Shown: positions 13,201 through 24,912 of the stretch, in pieces
Position numbering within the stretch: the stretch's first letter is position 1
How the letters are laid out: every line of letters begins with the position of its first letter
Assembly (NCBI GenBank): GCA_027574665.1
Contig: CM050690.1
Location: forward strand, 40,214,665 to 40,278,664
Reading direction: 5' to 3'
Origin: Rhynochetos jubatus
Lineage: Eukaryota; Chordata; Aves; Eurypygiformes; Rhynochetidae
DNA length: 64,000 bases
Notes under the pieces: generated by a model
What the model was told of the DNA's origin: nothing
The model's database searches: none
Seen by the model: the letters and a program-made list of their open reading frames with translations, nothing else
Made by a program: the position numbers and the translations under genes

Positions 13201-14771
13201 CCATCAGGCTTCCTTAGCTTTTCCCTTTACTGTCCTGGATACAAGAACAGAGAAGTAGCTGTTGGGTTTTCTGCTTATTTATTTATATATTAGAAAAGCT
13301 GAGACATTTGGGCTTCTCCATGACTCCAAGAAGCATTATTAAGTATCACAAGACTCCATACAAGCAGTGGCAGCTGCCTGTTGTCCTATCCTGCAGGTTA
13401 TTGCACACTCCAGGTCCCAGCTGGGACCCACAGCACAAGGGGATCACAAGAGGACAGAATAGGGTACAACTTTCAGACACATACTTCTAAGCAACACATT
13501 CCTCCATCATGAAAAACAAAAAGGAAAAACTACAATAACATTAACTGAATTGTTCCTAATGAGCAAGTGTGTCCAAAATTATATATATACATATATATAT
13601 GACAAGTATAACAAGAAGGAAATGCTCACATCCCTCCTGTGGTTTTTTTCGCTGAGAAAAACAAAAACACACCACACCAAACACACACACCCCCACTGAC
13701 ACACACACAGACAAAAGACTTCCTAAGTTGTCTGGAAATAGGTGAAAAGTTACTGCAATTTCCAAAACTGCAAAACAATGCCATTTCAATGAATGTTGTT
13801 GGTTTTTGATGACGGCAGAAACTGATAAAGTTACTACTGCAACCTATGAATGAGCGGACAGAACTAGAAAGCAATTCTGTAATCATATACTCTCACTGAA
13901 TAATTGTATTTGTGTAAATGCACACAAAAGCAGCATCCTGCCTAAGTGGCCTTTCTGCCAAAGACATAAAATTACTTAAAAGCATCTTCAAATAGGTTAC
14001 CAGTAAATAACAAACAAAAACATCATCTGCTGTTAAAAATCTGTGAACTTTATGTAAAAAAGTTTACATGTAAATCTAAAAGATTCCTCATCATGACAGT
14101 GAAACATTAGTAAAATATTCGTCAATGAATACTAAGTTATCATAAAACATGACTGACTTCTCTTTAACATGCCAAACATTTTAGTAGCTATAACTGTTTC
14201 ATTTAAATCTATAAGTAATTAAGCATTTGTGTAACAGAATAAGTATTAGCCAGAAATTATTACAGATTTAAGATGAAAAGAAATTTAAAATGCCTTTTTA
14301 AGCTCTTGGCACAATTAATGGACTTGGTAAGGCTGTTCCCTGAATAGTCTCGGGAGCCAAACAATTTATTCCAAAAAAGGGATGCTTACATTGCCTGAAG
14401 TTGGCACTGACAAACACTACAGCTGTCAAGGCCTGGGATGTATCAATCTTCTGCATACCCAAGGAACGTTCAACCTATTCAAGTGTGCGTTAACAGCTCA
14501 AGAGGTCAGCAAGAGTGTACCTTGAACAGGTGAGAACTTGTATACTCAAGGCAGTATACAGATGTCACTTGAAAGTTAGTGAAAATTACTCGTTCAAACT
14601 AAGGTTATTCACAGCACATCTAATGTCAGATAAGGCATTCAACCAACAGGCCAGAATTAAAGAATTATGCAATTTTTTTAAAAAAATGAGCACAATGCGT
14701 ACCCCCTGAAAAGTGGGATTTTCCCTCAGTCTGCAGTGAAAGTAATTTTAGCTCATCATCATACTGAAAGA
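10210..14771. other. CNTLN intron 1, left part
   Basis: AT-rich intronic DNA with simple repeats only: a TA-rich stretch near 13577-13600, an AC-rich microsatellite at about 13665-13712, and G-runs at 10866-10883. A 33-nt segment with good splice sites (13202-13234) has stops in all frames. Confidence 0.65.
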
Positions 14772-14970
14772 CAGAATCACAGAATGGTTTGGTTTGGAAG
14801 GCACCTGAAAGATCTAGTTCCACCTCCCCTGCCATGGGCAGGGAGACCCTCCACTAGACCAGGTTGCTCAAAGCCTCATCCAGCCTGGCCCTGAACATTT
14901 CCAGGGATGGGGCATCCACAACTTCTATGTGCAACCTGTTCCAGTGCCTCACCACCCTCTCAGTGAAGAG
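14772..14970 (-). mobile_element. CR1 3' fragment in intron 1
   Basis: About 200 bp matching the 3' part of the 8053-9640 CR1. It has the CACAGAATGGTTTGG end at left, CCATGGGCAGGGA, AGACCAGGTTGCTCA and TTCCAGTGCCTCACCACC. It is minus oriented, sense to CNTLN. Divergence is moderate with small deletions. Confidence 0.92.
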
Positions 14971-17900
14971 CAAACAGAAATGAAGAGTACCTTAGGCCCT
15001 GCATGAGTTCTTTGTAAATTAACTGGATTTTTCTCACTTTTTTTTAACAGCAGCAAGCTCAGAAGCAGGGACAAGCATCAGATGAGCTACTGACAAAGGC
15101 TATATGGCATGACTAACTACAGCAAAGGTATTTGCTTGCAATTGAACTTGTGCATTTATTAGTTATTCCGGTAAGTCACATAGGACTTAGGAGCCCTCTG
15201 GCTTATGAGGAAGGAAAGACAAACGTTCTTATCTAAATTAAAACAGTTTACTTTACTTTTGGAAGTGAAATCCAAGCATGTAAAACCATCAATACTGCAC
15301 ACAGTTATTTGTCTAATGGAAACACAAAAGTGACCTAAACATACAAAGCTTTACACTGCTTATCAAGTAAAATTAGCTGGTATTTTTTTAAATACTGAAT
15401 TGCTACACGAAAAGCTTTGAAATTAGCAGTGGCAGAGGTGCCAAAAACCTAAGCACTCTTTTTTCCTTACAGGAACTACACATTCATGATGGTTTGGGTA
15501 TTAAATTTACAGGTGCATTTAATTTCTGTTTACCTGCCTATGGTATACTGTGTGATAACAAGGATAAACTGAAAAACCTCCTTCCTCAAACATCAAGTCT
15601 CTCAGTCATCTACAGTTTGCAATCAGTACTCTTTCTGATGTTTCACTGTATTTGCTTCAAAGCATGTCATCTATTAGTAGTGTTCATATCATACCTTAAG
15701 TTTTTATAACATTACAGATTATTTACTATTTAGGAAGATATCATCATCTGAAATTTGGAAGAGAACACACCCAGAACAGGGAAGAAAACCAGAAAAGGAA
15801 AAAAAACCCACACCCATAAAGAGCAAAACCCAAAACAAACAACATCTTCCCCCTCTCACGGATAACTGCTAGAAAAGAACAGGATAAAAAACTAAATGAG
15901 AGTTTGTAATCAGTAGATACCCCCTAAAGGGGAAATCAAACAACTGGGAGGACAGAGGGATCCATTGGTTTACTGGTTATTTTTAGAAGAACTCTGTAAC
16001 AATCAGATACTGACAATTTGCTGTATTATGAAGTGAATATTTCAATACAAAGTGAAATACACATTACTGTCAGGCTGAAAGAACACTTACAGAAATTCAA
16101 AATATTATAAAGAATCAAGAAAAAAACCATGAAATAACATGGCATTAAAATATCTGCAAGAAAACTGTTGATATGGATTGTATGAGACCCCCCTAACATC
16201 TAGTGTATGTCTGACTATGACAGCTCAATTGAAGTCTTGAGCTCTTTATACACTTTACATGTTTGCTTCTTGATGTCTCAAGACTTTTAAACATACACTG
16301 TTGTATGCTGCGAGTAGAGACTCTTGATCTTGTTGTGCCAGTGTTTCGTTGGGAAAGAGTCATGTTTTCTATTCCCAAGTAAGAGGTATTCTCCCTACAA
16401 CACACCCAGTCCTGCTGAGTGGTCACAATACAGAACACCCTTACACTTTACAGAACCTATTTTTGAGGTGTTATGCTTTTCAACAATCTAAGAAGCTACC
16501 AGAAGACAAGACTGATCAGTACCTCACAAGAAAACTTAGTGCCTTATATGCACCAGGCTGTAACAGTTAAGACTACATTCAAGTTCACAAAAGTCCCTCA
16601 TACACAGTATGCTGTTACATCTAACAGACAGGTAGAGCTCTCTAAGAAGGCTGTATGTGACCAAACTAGACTGACAGTTTTGAAATAGATGCCATCATCA
16701 AACAAGCGTATCCTCCACACTTCCACCCCAGTTCCTTGATGTTGCAGTATACAGGGTATGCAACCATCCTGTAACTATAGGATACTAGAAAAATAGTTTA
16801 ATATATCTTCCAGCCCTGAATTTCTATTTAAAGAATTTCCTGATATCTTGTCTCTGTTGCCAGTTTTGGCAAGAAAAATACCTTGGAATCAAAATGGAAA
16901 CCAATAGTATACTACTTTATCTACACACAGTTTTTTATATTCTGTACATATGTGTAAGTAAATATACACACATACACATTCCACACCCCCCCAAGACATT
17001 GCACCCTTACTCAGAACTCCACTGAAAGCAAGCAGGCATCATAAAAAATAATATTGTGTTACAGTGCTGATGTAGTAATAGTGGCCTAAGCAAAAATACT
17101 ACACAACATGCTAAAAGATGCTGTCATTCATTTCATGAATGAACTCTAAGATTATTCCACCAGTGCAACAGAAAGACAGAAATTCACTTAACGAAATAAT
17201 TTTATTATGCATTAACTGACCTAACTGATTCATTGTGTCATCAATGGACAAGCAATACAAGTTATTTCCTGGCCCCTCATGATACATTCAATGAATTAAC
17301 ATCACAATAGTCCAATCAGTACCACCACAGGAGAAGACAGGACAGAAATAAACCTGAGTTAAATGGTAGGGAGAAGTTACCAGACAGACATTGACCTATA
17401 ACACATGATGCCACCCTCACAGAATGGGTGCAAGTAAATTACTTCCTTTGCTCCTTGGTGAATGCAGTCTGGACACTCTGCATGCCTACATTCACTGGTA
17501 CAGCCATTACACCAACAATCGTGTTTTTCTCATTACTCAACACTGAAAACACTTGGCTGACATAAGAATTGTTTTCAAAGAGGACAGGAGAAGAGAATGC
17601 AACCCAGAGGTAAGGGTTTCCTTTAATCCCTTTATAAAACAAGGATAAGTTGCCCTATCTGTAAGCTTTCATTTCAAGTTGTAATTATCTACATCACATC
17701 AATTAAAACTAAGCATAGTCACTGAAGTAATTTGGATGGAAGATGCACACACTGGAACAGTACATGAATTTTCTAAGTCACAAAACTGCCTTCTAGAATT
17801 CTGAGAATAACTTCTCAGAATACAATTCTGAGAGTTATTTTAAGACTTCAATCACTTATTTGAGAGCACGGGATAATCTAAAAGTTTCAGCACAGGCCTC

Positions 17901-18200
17901 AGAACTAACAGAGTTAGTTTTCCTTTACATACAGTTTTCTGGCTTAATACAGTCATAACGCGTTTGCAATTTTCAATGCATTCAAGAGTACAGGAATGCA
18001 CAAGTAGTTTTATTTTACAGACAATATAACCATATGTATACCTCTGGGTACACTGATTTACCATGACCAATCAAATAGAATTTGGGTCCATCATGTCAAC
18101 TCTGCCTGAAATGAATTTGTAGCTCTTTCCAAATCCTGTGATATTGTGGACAAATAGTATTTGCCTATCTTTTAAGTACCTGAAATTATTAAAACTGTGC
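14971..18200. other. CNTLN intron 1, middle part
   Basis: Intronic sequence without recognisable genes. It contains a short AC-rich repeat near 16964-16992 and a 10-bp perfect inverted repeat at 17798-17821. Confidence 0.65.
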
Positions 18201-18540
18201 TGTCATGGTTTAACTCCAGCCAGCAAAATACCACAAAGCTACTCTCACAAGTCCCCCCCACATCCCATCCTCCTCCAGCAGAGGGGAAGAATTGGAGGAA
18301 AAAGACAAGGAAGCTCATAAAATTGAGATAAGAACTATTTACTAACTGAATCTAAGTGAATTATATATATAAAAATTAATATATACAATTACTACCAGTA
18401 ATAGGTAATTAAAATACATAAAACAAAACACATGGTACAATATGATACAACGCTTACCACCAGCCAACTGATGCACAGCCAGGCCCCAAGTGAGAGTCAA
18501 AGACAAAGAGGCCGAGAGCAATCACAGCAGAGTCTGAGTG
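18201..18540 (+). mobile_element. Avian ERV LTR remnant
   Basis: Begins TGTCATGGTTTAACTCCAGC, a familiar head sequence of an LTR family widespread in birds, followed by a C-rich patch, an A/T-rich stretch near 18360-18425 and a GC-richer part. It ends against a CR1 fragment at about 18548. It looks like an old, degraded LTR without internal retroviral sequence. The exact family name is uncertain to me. Confidence 0.65.
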
Positions 18541-18547
18541 AACCCAG

Positions 18548-18733
18548 AAGCACGTTTTTTACAAGGGTGGTGGGACATTGGAACAGGTTTGTGGATGCCC
18601 CACCACTGGAGTGTTCCAAGTCAGGCTGGATGTGTCTTTGAGCAACCTGGAAGTTGTCCCCACACACGGCATAGAGGTTGGACTAGGTGATCAAAGTCCC
18701 TTCCAAGCCAAACTGTTCTGTAACTCTATGATC
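18548..18733 (+). mobile_element. CR1 3' fragment next to LTR
   Basis: Plus-strand CR1 3' end, antisense to CNTLN. Blocks seen are GGGTGGTGGGACATTGGAAC, GTCAGGCTGGATG, GAGGTTGGACTAG and TCCCTTCCAAGCCAAACTGT, ending near CTCTATGATCT. Its left edge coincides with the right edge of the LTR remnant, so one element may have landed in or beside the other. Confidence 0.88.
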
Positions 18734-19794
18734 TCCACACCGAATTTTGCCCCCACCATGTGAGTGGGAATATAATTTCAAATATTGACACAGACATACT
18801 GTGAATAGCCCAGAATAAAGCACCTGCTTCAGTAAAACAAAAAAAAAAAAAAGTATTTTTGCACTTAAACGTCACTCTCAGTTCATCTTCACAATTTTAC
18901 TCAAATATTTCACACATATTTCTCAGAAGGAAAGACAGGTATGCAAAAATTCATTCAAGTTAGCTAAAATCTGTCAAAAGTGAAAACGCAAAAAAACCCA
19001 ACTATTCAACAACACTACTTCTGTCTATAATGCATGAAGAGTACAGCCTTTATTAACAACACCTGTACTAATCAGACTCATGTGATTTAGACTCCTTACG
19101 GCAAAATATAAGAGTAAAAATAACAAAAAAAACCCCACCCAGAGCACTAAACAGCTGGCATCCCTCGGCACCAATAAATATGTGGTCTTGGCTTAATCAC
19201 TAATAAAAGAAATTAGTATTTAATGAATGGGAGCATTAAACACTTTGCCCTATTTTGAAAGAACAGCATATGGATATTGACAATGCATTCAGAAGAAATA
19301 CTGATACACAAATTCCTATACTGCTAGTTTGCAACCATTTACATTTTGGTCACAAAGTCAGAAGAATAAGAACCAAGTCAACATAAAAACACTTCTCTAA
19401 GGAAGAACTAAGGCTTTTTTAATTTAGTATTAGTGTTAATTCTCAGCTATTCATTTAAAAACATTTCCAGTATGTACAATCAACATGCATTTCAAATAGC
19501 TATTCACATATCATGAAACAATGAATTCTTTTGTTTTGCTAAATATATTTTTCATATTTACTTAAAAATAAAGGGTGGGGGATGGTTTAAAACTATTTAT
19601 AAATCAGCACTATCATGGCTACATTAGATTTGCAATCAGTGTCCTGGATATTAAAACGGTCCAGAATGAAAGAATGCCTGTGTTTTTCCAGCTAATGAAA
19701 TATTTTTCATAACAAGAGTTTGTTATAGCAATCCTATCTGTAATCAGTGATGATAGTGATACCAAACAGAATACTTCACATCACTCCCTGACCC
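18734..19794. other. CNTLN intron 1 between CR1 copies
   Basis: AT-rich sequence with a 14-base A-run near 18838-18851. Nothing else recognised. Confidence 0.65.
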
Positions 19795-20751
19795 ACAACA
19801 GGATCGAGTGCACCCTCACCAAGTTTTCAGGTAAGACCAAGTTCAGTGGTGCAGTTGATACGCTGGAGGGAAAGGATGTCATCCAGAGAGACATGGGCAG
19901 GCTCAAGAAGCGGGTGCATGCAAACCCCATAAGGTTCAACAAGGCTGAGTGCAAGGTCCTGCACCTGGGTTAGGGCAATCCCAAGCACAAGTACAGGCTG
20001 GTCAGAGCGTGGATTAAGAGCAGCGCTGAGGAGAAGGACTTGAGGGTACTGGTGGATGAAAAGCTGGACACAAGCCAGCAGTGTGCACTGGGAGCCCAGA
20101 AAGCCAACCATATCTTGGCCTGTAACCAGGGAAGCATGGGCAGTAGGTCAAGGGAGGGGATTCTCCCCCTCTACTGCTCTTGTGAGACCCCACCTGGAGT
20201 GCTGCATCCAGCTCTGGGGCCCTGTCATAGTTTAACCCCTGCTAGCAATTAAGTATTACACAGCTGCTTGTTCACATCCCCTCCAACATAAGGACATGGA
20301 CCTGTTGGAGCAACTCCAGAAGGGGGCCACAAAAATGATCAGGGGGCTGTAGCACCTATCTTGTGAAGACAGGCGGAGAGAGTTGGGGTTGTTCAGCCTG
20401 GAGAAGAAGAGGCTCCAGGGAGATGTTACAGCAGGCTTACAGTACCTGAAGAGGCCTATAAGAAAGACAGGGGCAAACTTTTTAGCAGGGCCTGTTGTGA
20501 TAGGACAAAGGGCAATGGTTTTAAACTATAAGAGGGTAGAGTCAGAAGAGATAAGGAAGAAATTTTTTAGGATGAGGGTGGTGAAACACTGGAACAGGTT
20601 GCTCAGAGCTGGTAGAGCCCCATCCCTGGAAACGTTCAAGGTCTGGTTGGTCTGAGCAACCCGATCTAGTCGAAGATGTCCCTGCCCATTTGCAGGGGGG
20701 TTGGACTAGATGAACTTTAAAGGTCCCTTCCAACACAAGCTATTCTATGAA
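19795..20751 (+). mobile_element. CR1 LINE fragment (about 0.95 kb) carrying an LTR fragment
   Basis: Plus-strand, 5'-truncated CR1 covering the end of reverse transcriptase to the 3' end. Translated blocks include RIECTLTKFS, KAECKVLHL, EEKDLRVLVDEKLDTSQQCA, SREGILPLY, then GLFSLEKKRLQGDVTAGLQY and KHWNRLL (20383-20655). The element ends TCCCTTCCAACACAAGCTATTCTATGA. A 60-bp piece unlike CR1 interrupts it at 20223-20282. Frames are broken by several indels, and the frame passes a stop right after KVLHL. Confidence 0.93.
20223..20282 (+). mobile_element. Short ERV LTR fragment inside CR1
   Basis: The first bases, TGTCATAGTTTAACCCCTGC, match the head of the LTR at 18201, and the following CAATTAAGTATTACACAGCTG fits the same family. 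CR1 sequence lies directly on both sides (CTCTGGGGCC to the left, AAGGACATGGACCTGTTGGAG to the right), so the LTR is younger than the CR1 copy. Only a short fragment remains. Confidence 0.6.
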
Positions 20752-22510
20752 ACAAAGCCAGCAGCAGCTGAAGTCCCTGTCACTCCACTTTCCATTAACA
20801 GCACACCTTCCTTGTTCCTCCTCTACTCAAAAAAGCTTAACAGGTACACACAGTCCATTCTTAAAGATTTCTCTCCAACCTGTGGTAATAAAGAGAAGGA
20901 ACAGTAACATCAACCAAAGGAAAAACTCTTTCCTCCCTGTTTGTATTGTATTTGCAGAACACAGAGAGAGATTACTGACCAATTCCTAACTTTCTGACTA
21001 ATGGAAGATTTTCTGCTTTTTAACCTATAAACTGCATTTGTAAATTGAAAACCCTAAGCAGCAGTATGGTTTCTCTGGTTAAACTTTATTGTCTGCAGAC
21101 CACGGGCAGCTGACGGACTGTACCTTCTGAGACAGAGGTATAAACTGTGTGAAGTACCATGCAGTGGTTTACTTGAGACCTGTTCATCACAGCTATACAC
21201 ACCTATAAATTCCTAACAGAGCACCAAAGGAGAAGGCATTATAACCATAACTGACAGGAAAAGCACATGAGCTAGAGAAGATAACTCTAACCGAGCTCCC
21301 TGAAAACAACATATATATCTGCAGAAAAGAGACAGGATACTCTTTGTTTTTGCAGAAATACAAAGTTAGGAAGTCCTCAATTAGGAAAATACCGCCTTAT
21401 ATTAGCAATGAGACGCCATGTTACCTTTAAAATTAAAGCTACAATGAATAAAATGAAGCCTGTGGGATTTTTTTAAATTAATAATGGTGAAATTGTTAAG
21501 GCGCTTGGTTGAACCCAAAACAGCACTTCCAGCAAATAAAGAGATGTTAGGCTGGAAAAGACAAAATTAATCTAATCAAATGAAGTCCTTTTGTGAATAT
21601 CACCAATAGCCTAAGTCAAAACAGAGGACATGCTTGCTTCCTCCAACTCCATACTTTCAGCAATACAGGACGCTCAATTGGATGTGGAAAAACGAGTCTC
21701 AGGTCATACTGTCTTGTTCAAAGCAAGGATTTGATGAAGTTTAGGATAAAGAACTTTTCCTACCTTCTTAGTTACAGAAGAGAGGGCATCTGTAGTTCTG
21801 CAGTTAAGAGACTGAGAGGTAAGACACCAAGTATGTACTTTCTGCTTTAGGAATGCACACTATTTTGCACCAAATGAAATAGCTCCCGCAAAAGAAGGAC
21901 TGCAAGAAAGCAACCATGGAATATACTATAAATCAATTCTTCAAATAGAGTCACGAGGTGGTTTAAAGAAATACACAAGATTAAAGAGAAAGCTAAAGAA
22001 AAATACCCTTGGCCCAGAACTTCCATTCACAGAATGAGCTTCCAAACATACAGTAAATCAAAACAGAAACAAACCAGCCTAATTGCCTTCCCCAGGAGCA
22101 ACAATACCTGGAAAAACTGCACCTCCATCTGACCCCCAAAAATATAGAATCACTGGAGAAAATGTGGTGGGGGTAAAACACATGCCATAACTTTTAAACA
22201 CAAAGCAGAGCCAAAAAACTCCAGGAAGCAGTAAGAACATGGCTATTAAAGATTTTTCTGTGGGAGGGTCCTGAGGTGTTACAGTGGTAGGCAGCAGCAT
22301 AAAACCCTAAAATAGAATGCAGCAGTTAAAGCAAGTAACAGAGACCAGATGTGTCATAACTTACCATTTGACCTTTGCCTTTCAACTGCCCAATGCCCCA
22401 ATGTCAAGCCAGACACAGAAATGGAACAGCAAGGTTCCAAAGCAGGGAGGGGAGGAAAATCCATGTTTCCTTTGCTGCTGTTTTCAGAAAAATTACCCAA
22501 TTACTCAAAT
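20752..22510. other. CNTLN intron 1 between CR1 and tandem duplication
   Basis: Unique-looking intronic DNA. No gene, RNA or repeat recognised. Confidence 0.6.
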
Positions 22511-22919
22511 AAATCTCAAGTAAAATTTGGAGAGAAAAAGGTGTTCTGAAATTAAGTAATTTATTAAGTGATTATCAAAATAATTATGCAACGCTCTACT
22601 GCAGAAACAACTTTTCTAAACCAGCATAATAAAGCTAAGTAAAAAATAAATCTAAAGCATGTTTTCATCTTTATACAAGTCTCCTCAGTACACAATTTCG
22701 GAGCTTTGGATTATAAATCTCAAGTAAAATTTGGAGAGAAAAAGGTGCTCTGAAATTAAGTAATTTATTAAGTGATTACCAAAATAATTATGCAATGCTT
22801 TACTGCAGAAACAATTTCTCTTAAACAGCATAATAAAACTGAGAAAGTGAAAAATAAATCTAAAGCATGTTTTCAGCTTTATACAAGTCTCCTCAGTACA
22901 CAATTTCGGAGCTTTGGAC
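22511..22919. repeat. 204-bp tandem duplication (two copies)
   Basis: Copy 1 at 22511-22714 and copy 2 at 22715-22919, both starting AAATCTCAAGTAAAATTTGG and ending CAATTTCGGAGCTTTGGA. By eye they differ at about a dozen positions, including a short insertion in copy 2 near AAACTGAGAAAGTG. The unit matches no repeat family I recognise. It lies in CNTLN intron 1, just left of the solo LTR. Confidence 0.93.
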
Positions 22920-22983
22920 TATTTTCTTAGTTTGGCTTTCTCAATTTTGCAAATTCCATCACAGAATTACAAGACAAGATTAG

Positions 22984-23747
22984 TGTTCACAGAGTGACTT
23001 CAAAAGAATTGTACTTTTAAGAGGCCCTCCTCCAAGTTCTCACTTATTATGCTTCAAGTTCCTGACAAAAAAATGCCTAGATTATAGGCCTTGAACAGGC
23101 CTGAAACATAGGCCTTGAGCCAAAGTTGACCTCTGAGTGAATCTCCCGGCCAGCATCATATCAGTATGGGAAGTGACTGTGGGAGTGCCTGCTGACCACT
23201 GGTGGAACGTGTGTGCTCGTTGGCAGAGGATGAAGCTTAAATAAAATATAATTATTAGAAGGATGAAACATCTACGTAGAGACAGACTACCAATGCCATA
23301 CAGCCAGATGTCCAGCTTTGTCTGAGCCAAACAGATTCCTGGTCAGGCCTCGGGTGGAATCCAATGGAAGAGGGGGGAAACGTCTGATGTCTCTGCACAT
23401 GAAGTCTCAAAGATTGTTTATTCAACTGTATAAAAGCTGGACCCTCTCGCAGCAACTTTGGAGATCCTCACTTACGAGTGGATCACTGCATAGGACTTCC
23501 CAATTGCAGGGACAGGTTCTCCAAATCCTCGCTGTGACCTGGGCTCCCCAGCTGATGTGCAGATGTGGATGATGGTAAAGTATTAGGGCAATTGGTGATG
23601 TATCTTTCTTAATCACTATTAATAACTTTATGTAGTAATGATAGATGCGTTACCTTGCTTATGCTGTCTGCTGGTTTAGACTGTAGTAAATAAGTTTCTC
23701 TTTTTAACTTCAACTTGGTGTCTGTGTTCTTTCTGCCAACCCCATCA
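22984..23747 (+). mobile_element. Probable solo LTR of an avian ERV
   Basis: About 760 bp with LTR layout: a U3-like region, a TATAAAA box at 23429-23435 followed by GCTGGACCCTCTCGCAGCAA, a weak polyadenylation-like AAATAAG at 23688-23694, and a T-rich U5-like end (TGTCTGTGTTCTTTCTGCC). Setting the ends at TG (22984) and CA (23747) places ATTAG on both sides, a possible 5-bp target-site duplication, a size known from ERVL-like elements. No retroviral genes or primer binding site follow. The core is clear. The exact ends rest on a short match that could be chance. Confidence 0.65.
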
Positions 23748-24759
23748 ATTAGTAAAACAGTTCTCTCACTGTTTTTAGGGGTATTAAATAAAATACCAAA
23801 TACTGCAAACCTAAACTGCCAAGGCCAAGACTTAAGAGCAGAATCTTAGCTTTAGAAAATAATGGAGACGGGAAAACAAAAATCTTCAAAATATCATATT
23901 TGGCTCCATAGGCACCTTTACTTGATGGGAAGTGTTACCTTAAAAGACAAAAGTGAAGAAGAACCTAAGTTTCAACATAAAGGCCTGCACCCCAGATGAG
24001 AAAAAGGTTCAGTTACCCCAGGATCCTGCTGCAGAAGAGACAACAGCCAGAAGTAGATGCCTGGAATACCTGTGGTTAAAACAAAGGTAGCATGCACCAC
24101 ACTTCCACTAAGACTCAGGTGCTTCATTAGCCAGAGATTGCTTTATATATTTAGGCTATGGACTCCATACCATCAATGGACTCCTGTTGCTAGTCAGAAA
24201 ACTTCTCTTGGAAAGTGCAGTTCATGAGACTGAATATAATAGTCCAAAGAGTTGTGGAAAAGTAGAAGATATTTTATTTAGATGCTAGGTAACTGTTGGA
24301 TACATACATCTCTATTTCTACAACCTTGTTTAGTGTTCCCTAGAACCAATAAAACTTTCAGACTCAACCATTTGATAAATGGGTGGGGGTTTTTTTTCCA
24401 AATAGACAAAAAAAGCACCCAAAATTCTAATACCTGAACAAATACTTAAGACTAATTCTTTGGTTCTAGTACACACACTATTAAACTAGATTTCAGTTTG
24501 GAAGTACAGTTTATGTGTCTGTGAATGTAATACTCAGTAGGAAAGGAAAAATACAACAAAAACCACAGCTTAGGCAGTTTTATCCAGTTGATGGGTTAAA
24601 AGCTAACTACCTCTCATTAGTGTCTTAAAAAAAAAAAGAACACTTACATTACATTCCTATCCAAAATGCCTGATAAGGTATAGTCTAGAAAAGAGATAAC
24701 CCTACCCAACAGAATAGAGCATAAGACAAGGGAAATCTTAATAGAAGCTTAGGGTCTTC

Positions 24760-24912
24760 TCACACTGGCACAGATTGCTCTGAGGGGCTGCAGAACCTTC
24801 AGCCACAGAAATACTGAAAACCTGACCAGACACCATCTGGTGCAACCTGCTCCAGGGTGGGCTGGAAGACATGCTCTCAGGAGATCCCTTCCAGCTTAAA
24901 ACAGTTTCACAA
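24760..24912 (+). mobile_element. Old CR1 3' fragment
   Basis: Degenerate CR1 3' end: AACCTGCTCCAGGGTGG, TGGAAGACATGCTCTCAGG, then AGATCCCTTCCAGCTTAAAACAGTT. It is plus oriented and more diverged than the other copies. Confidence 0.72.
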
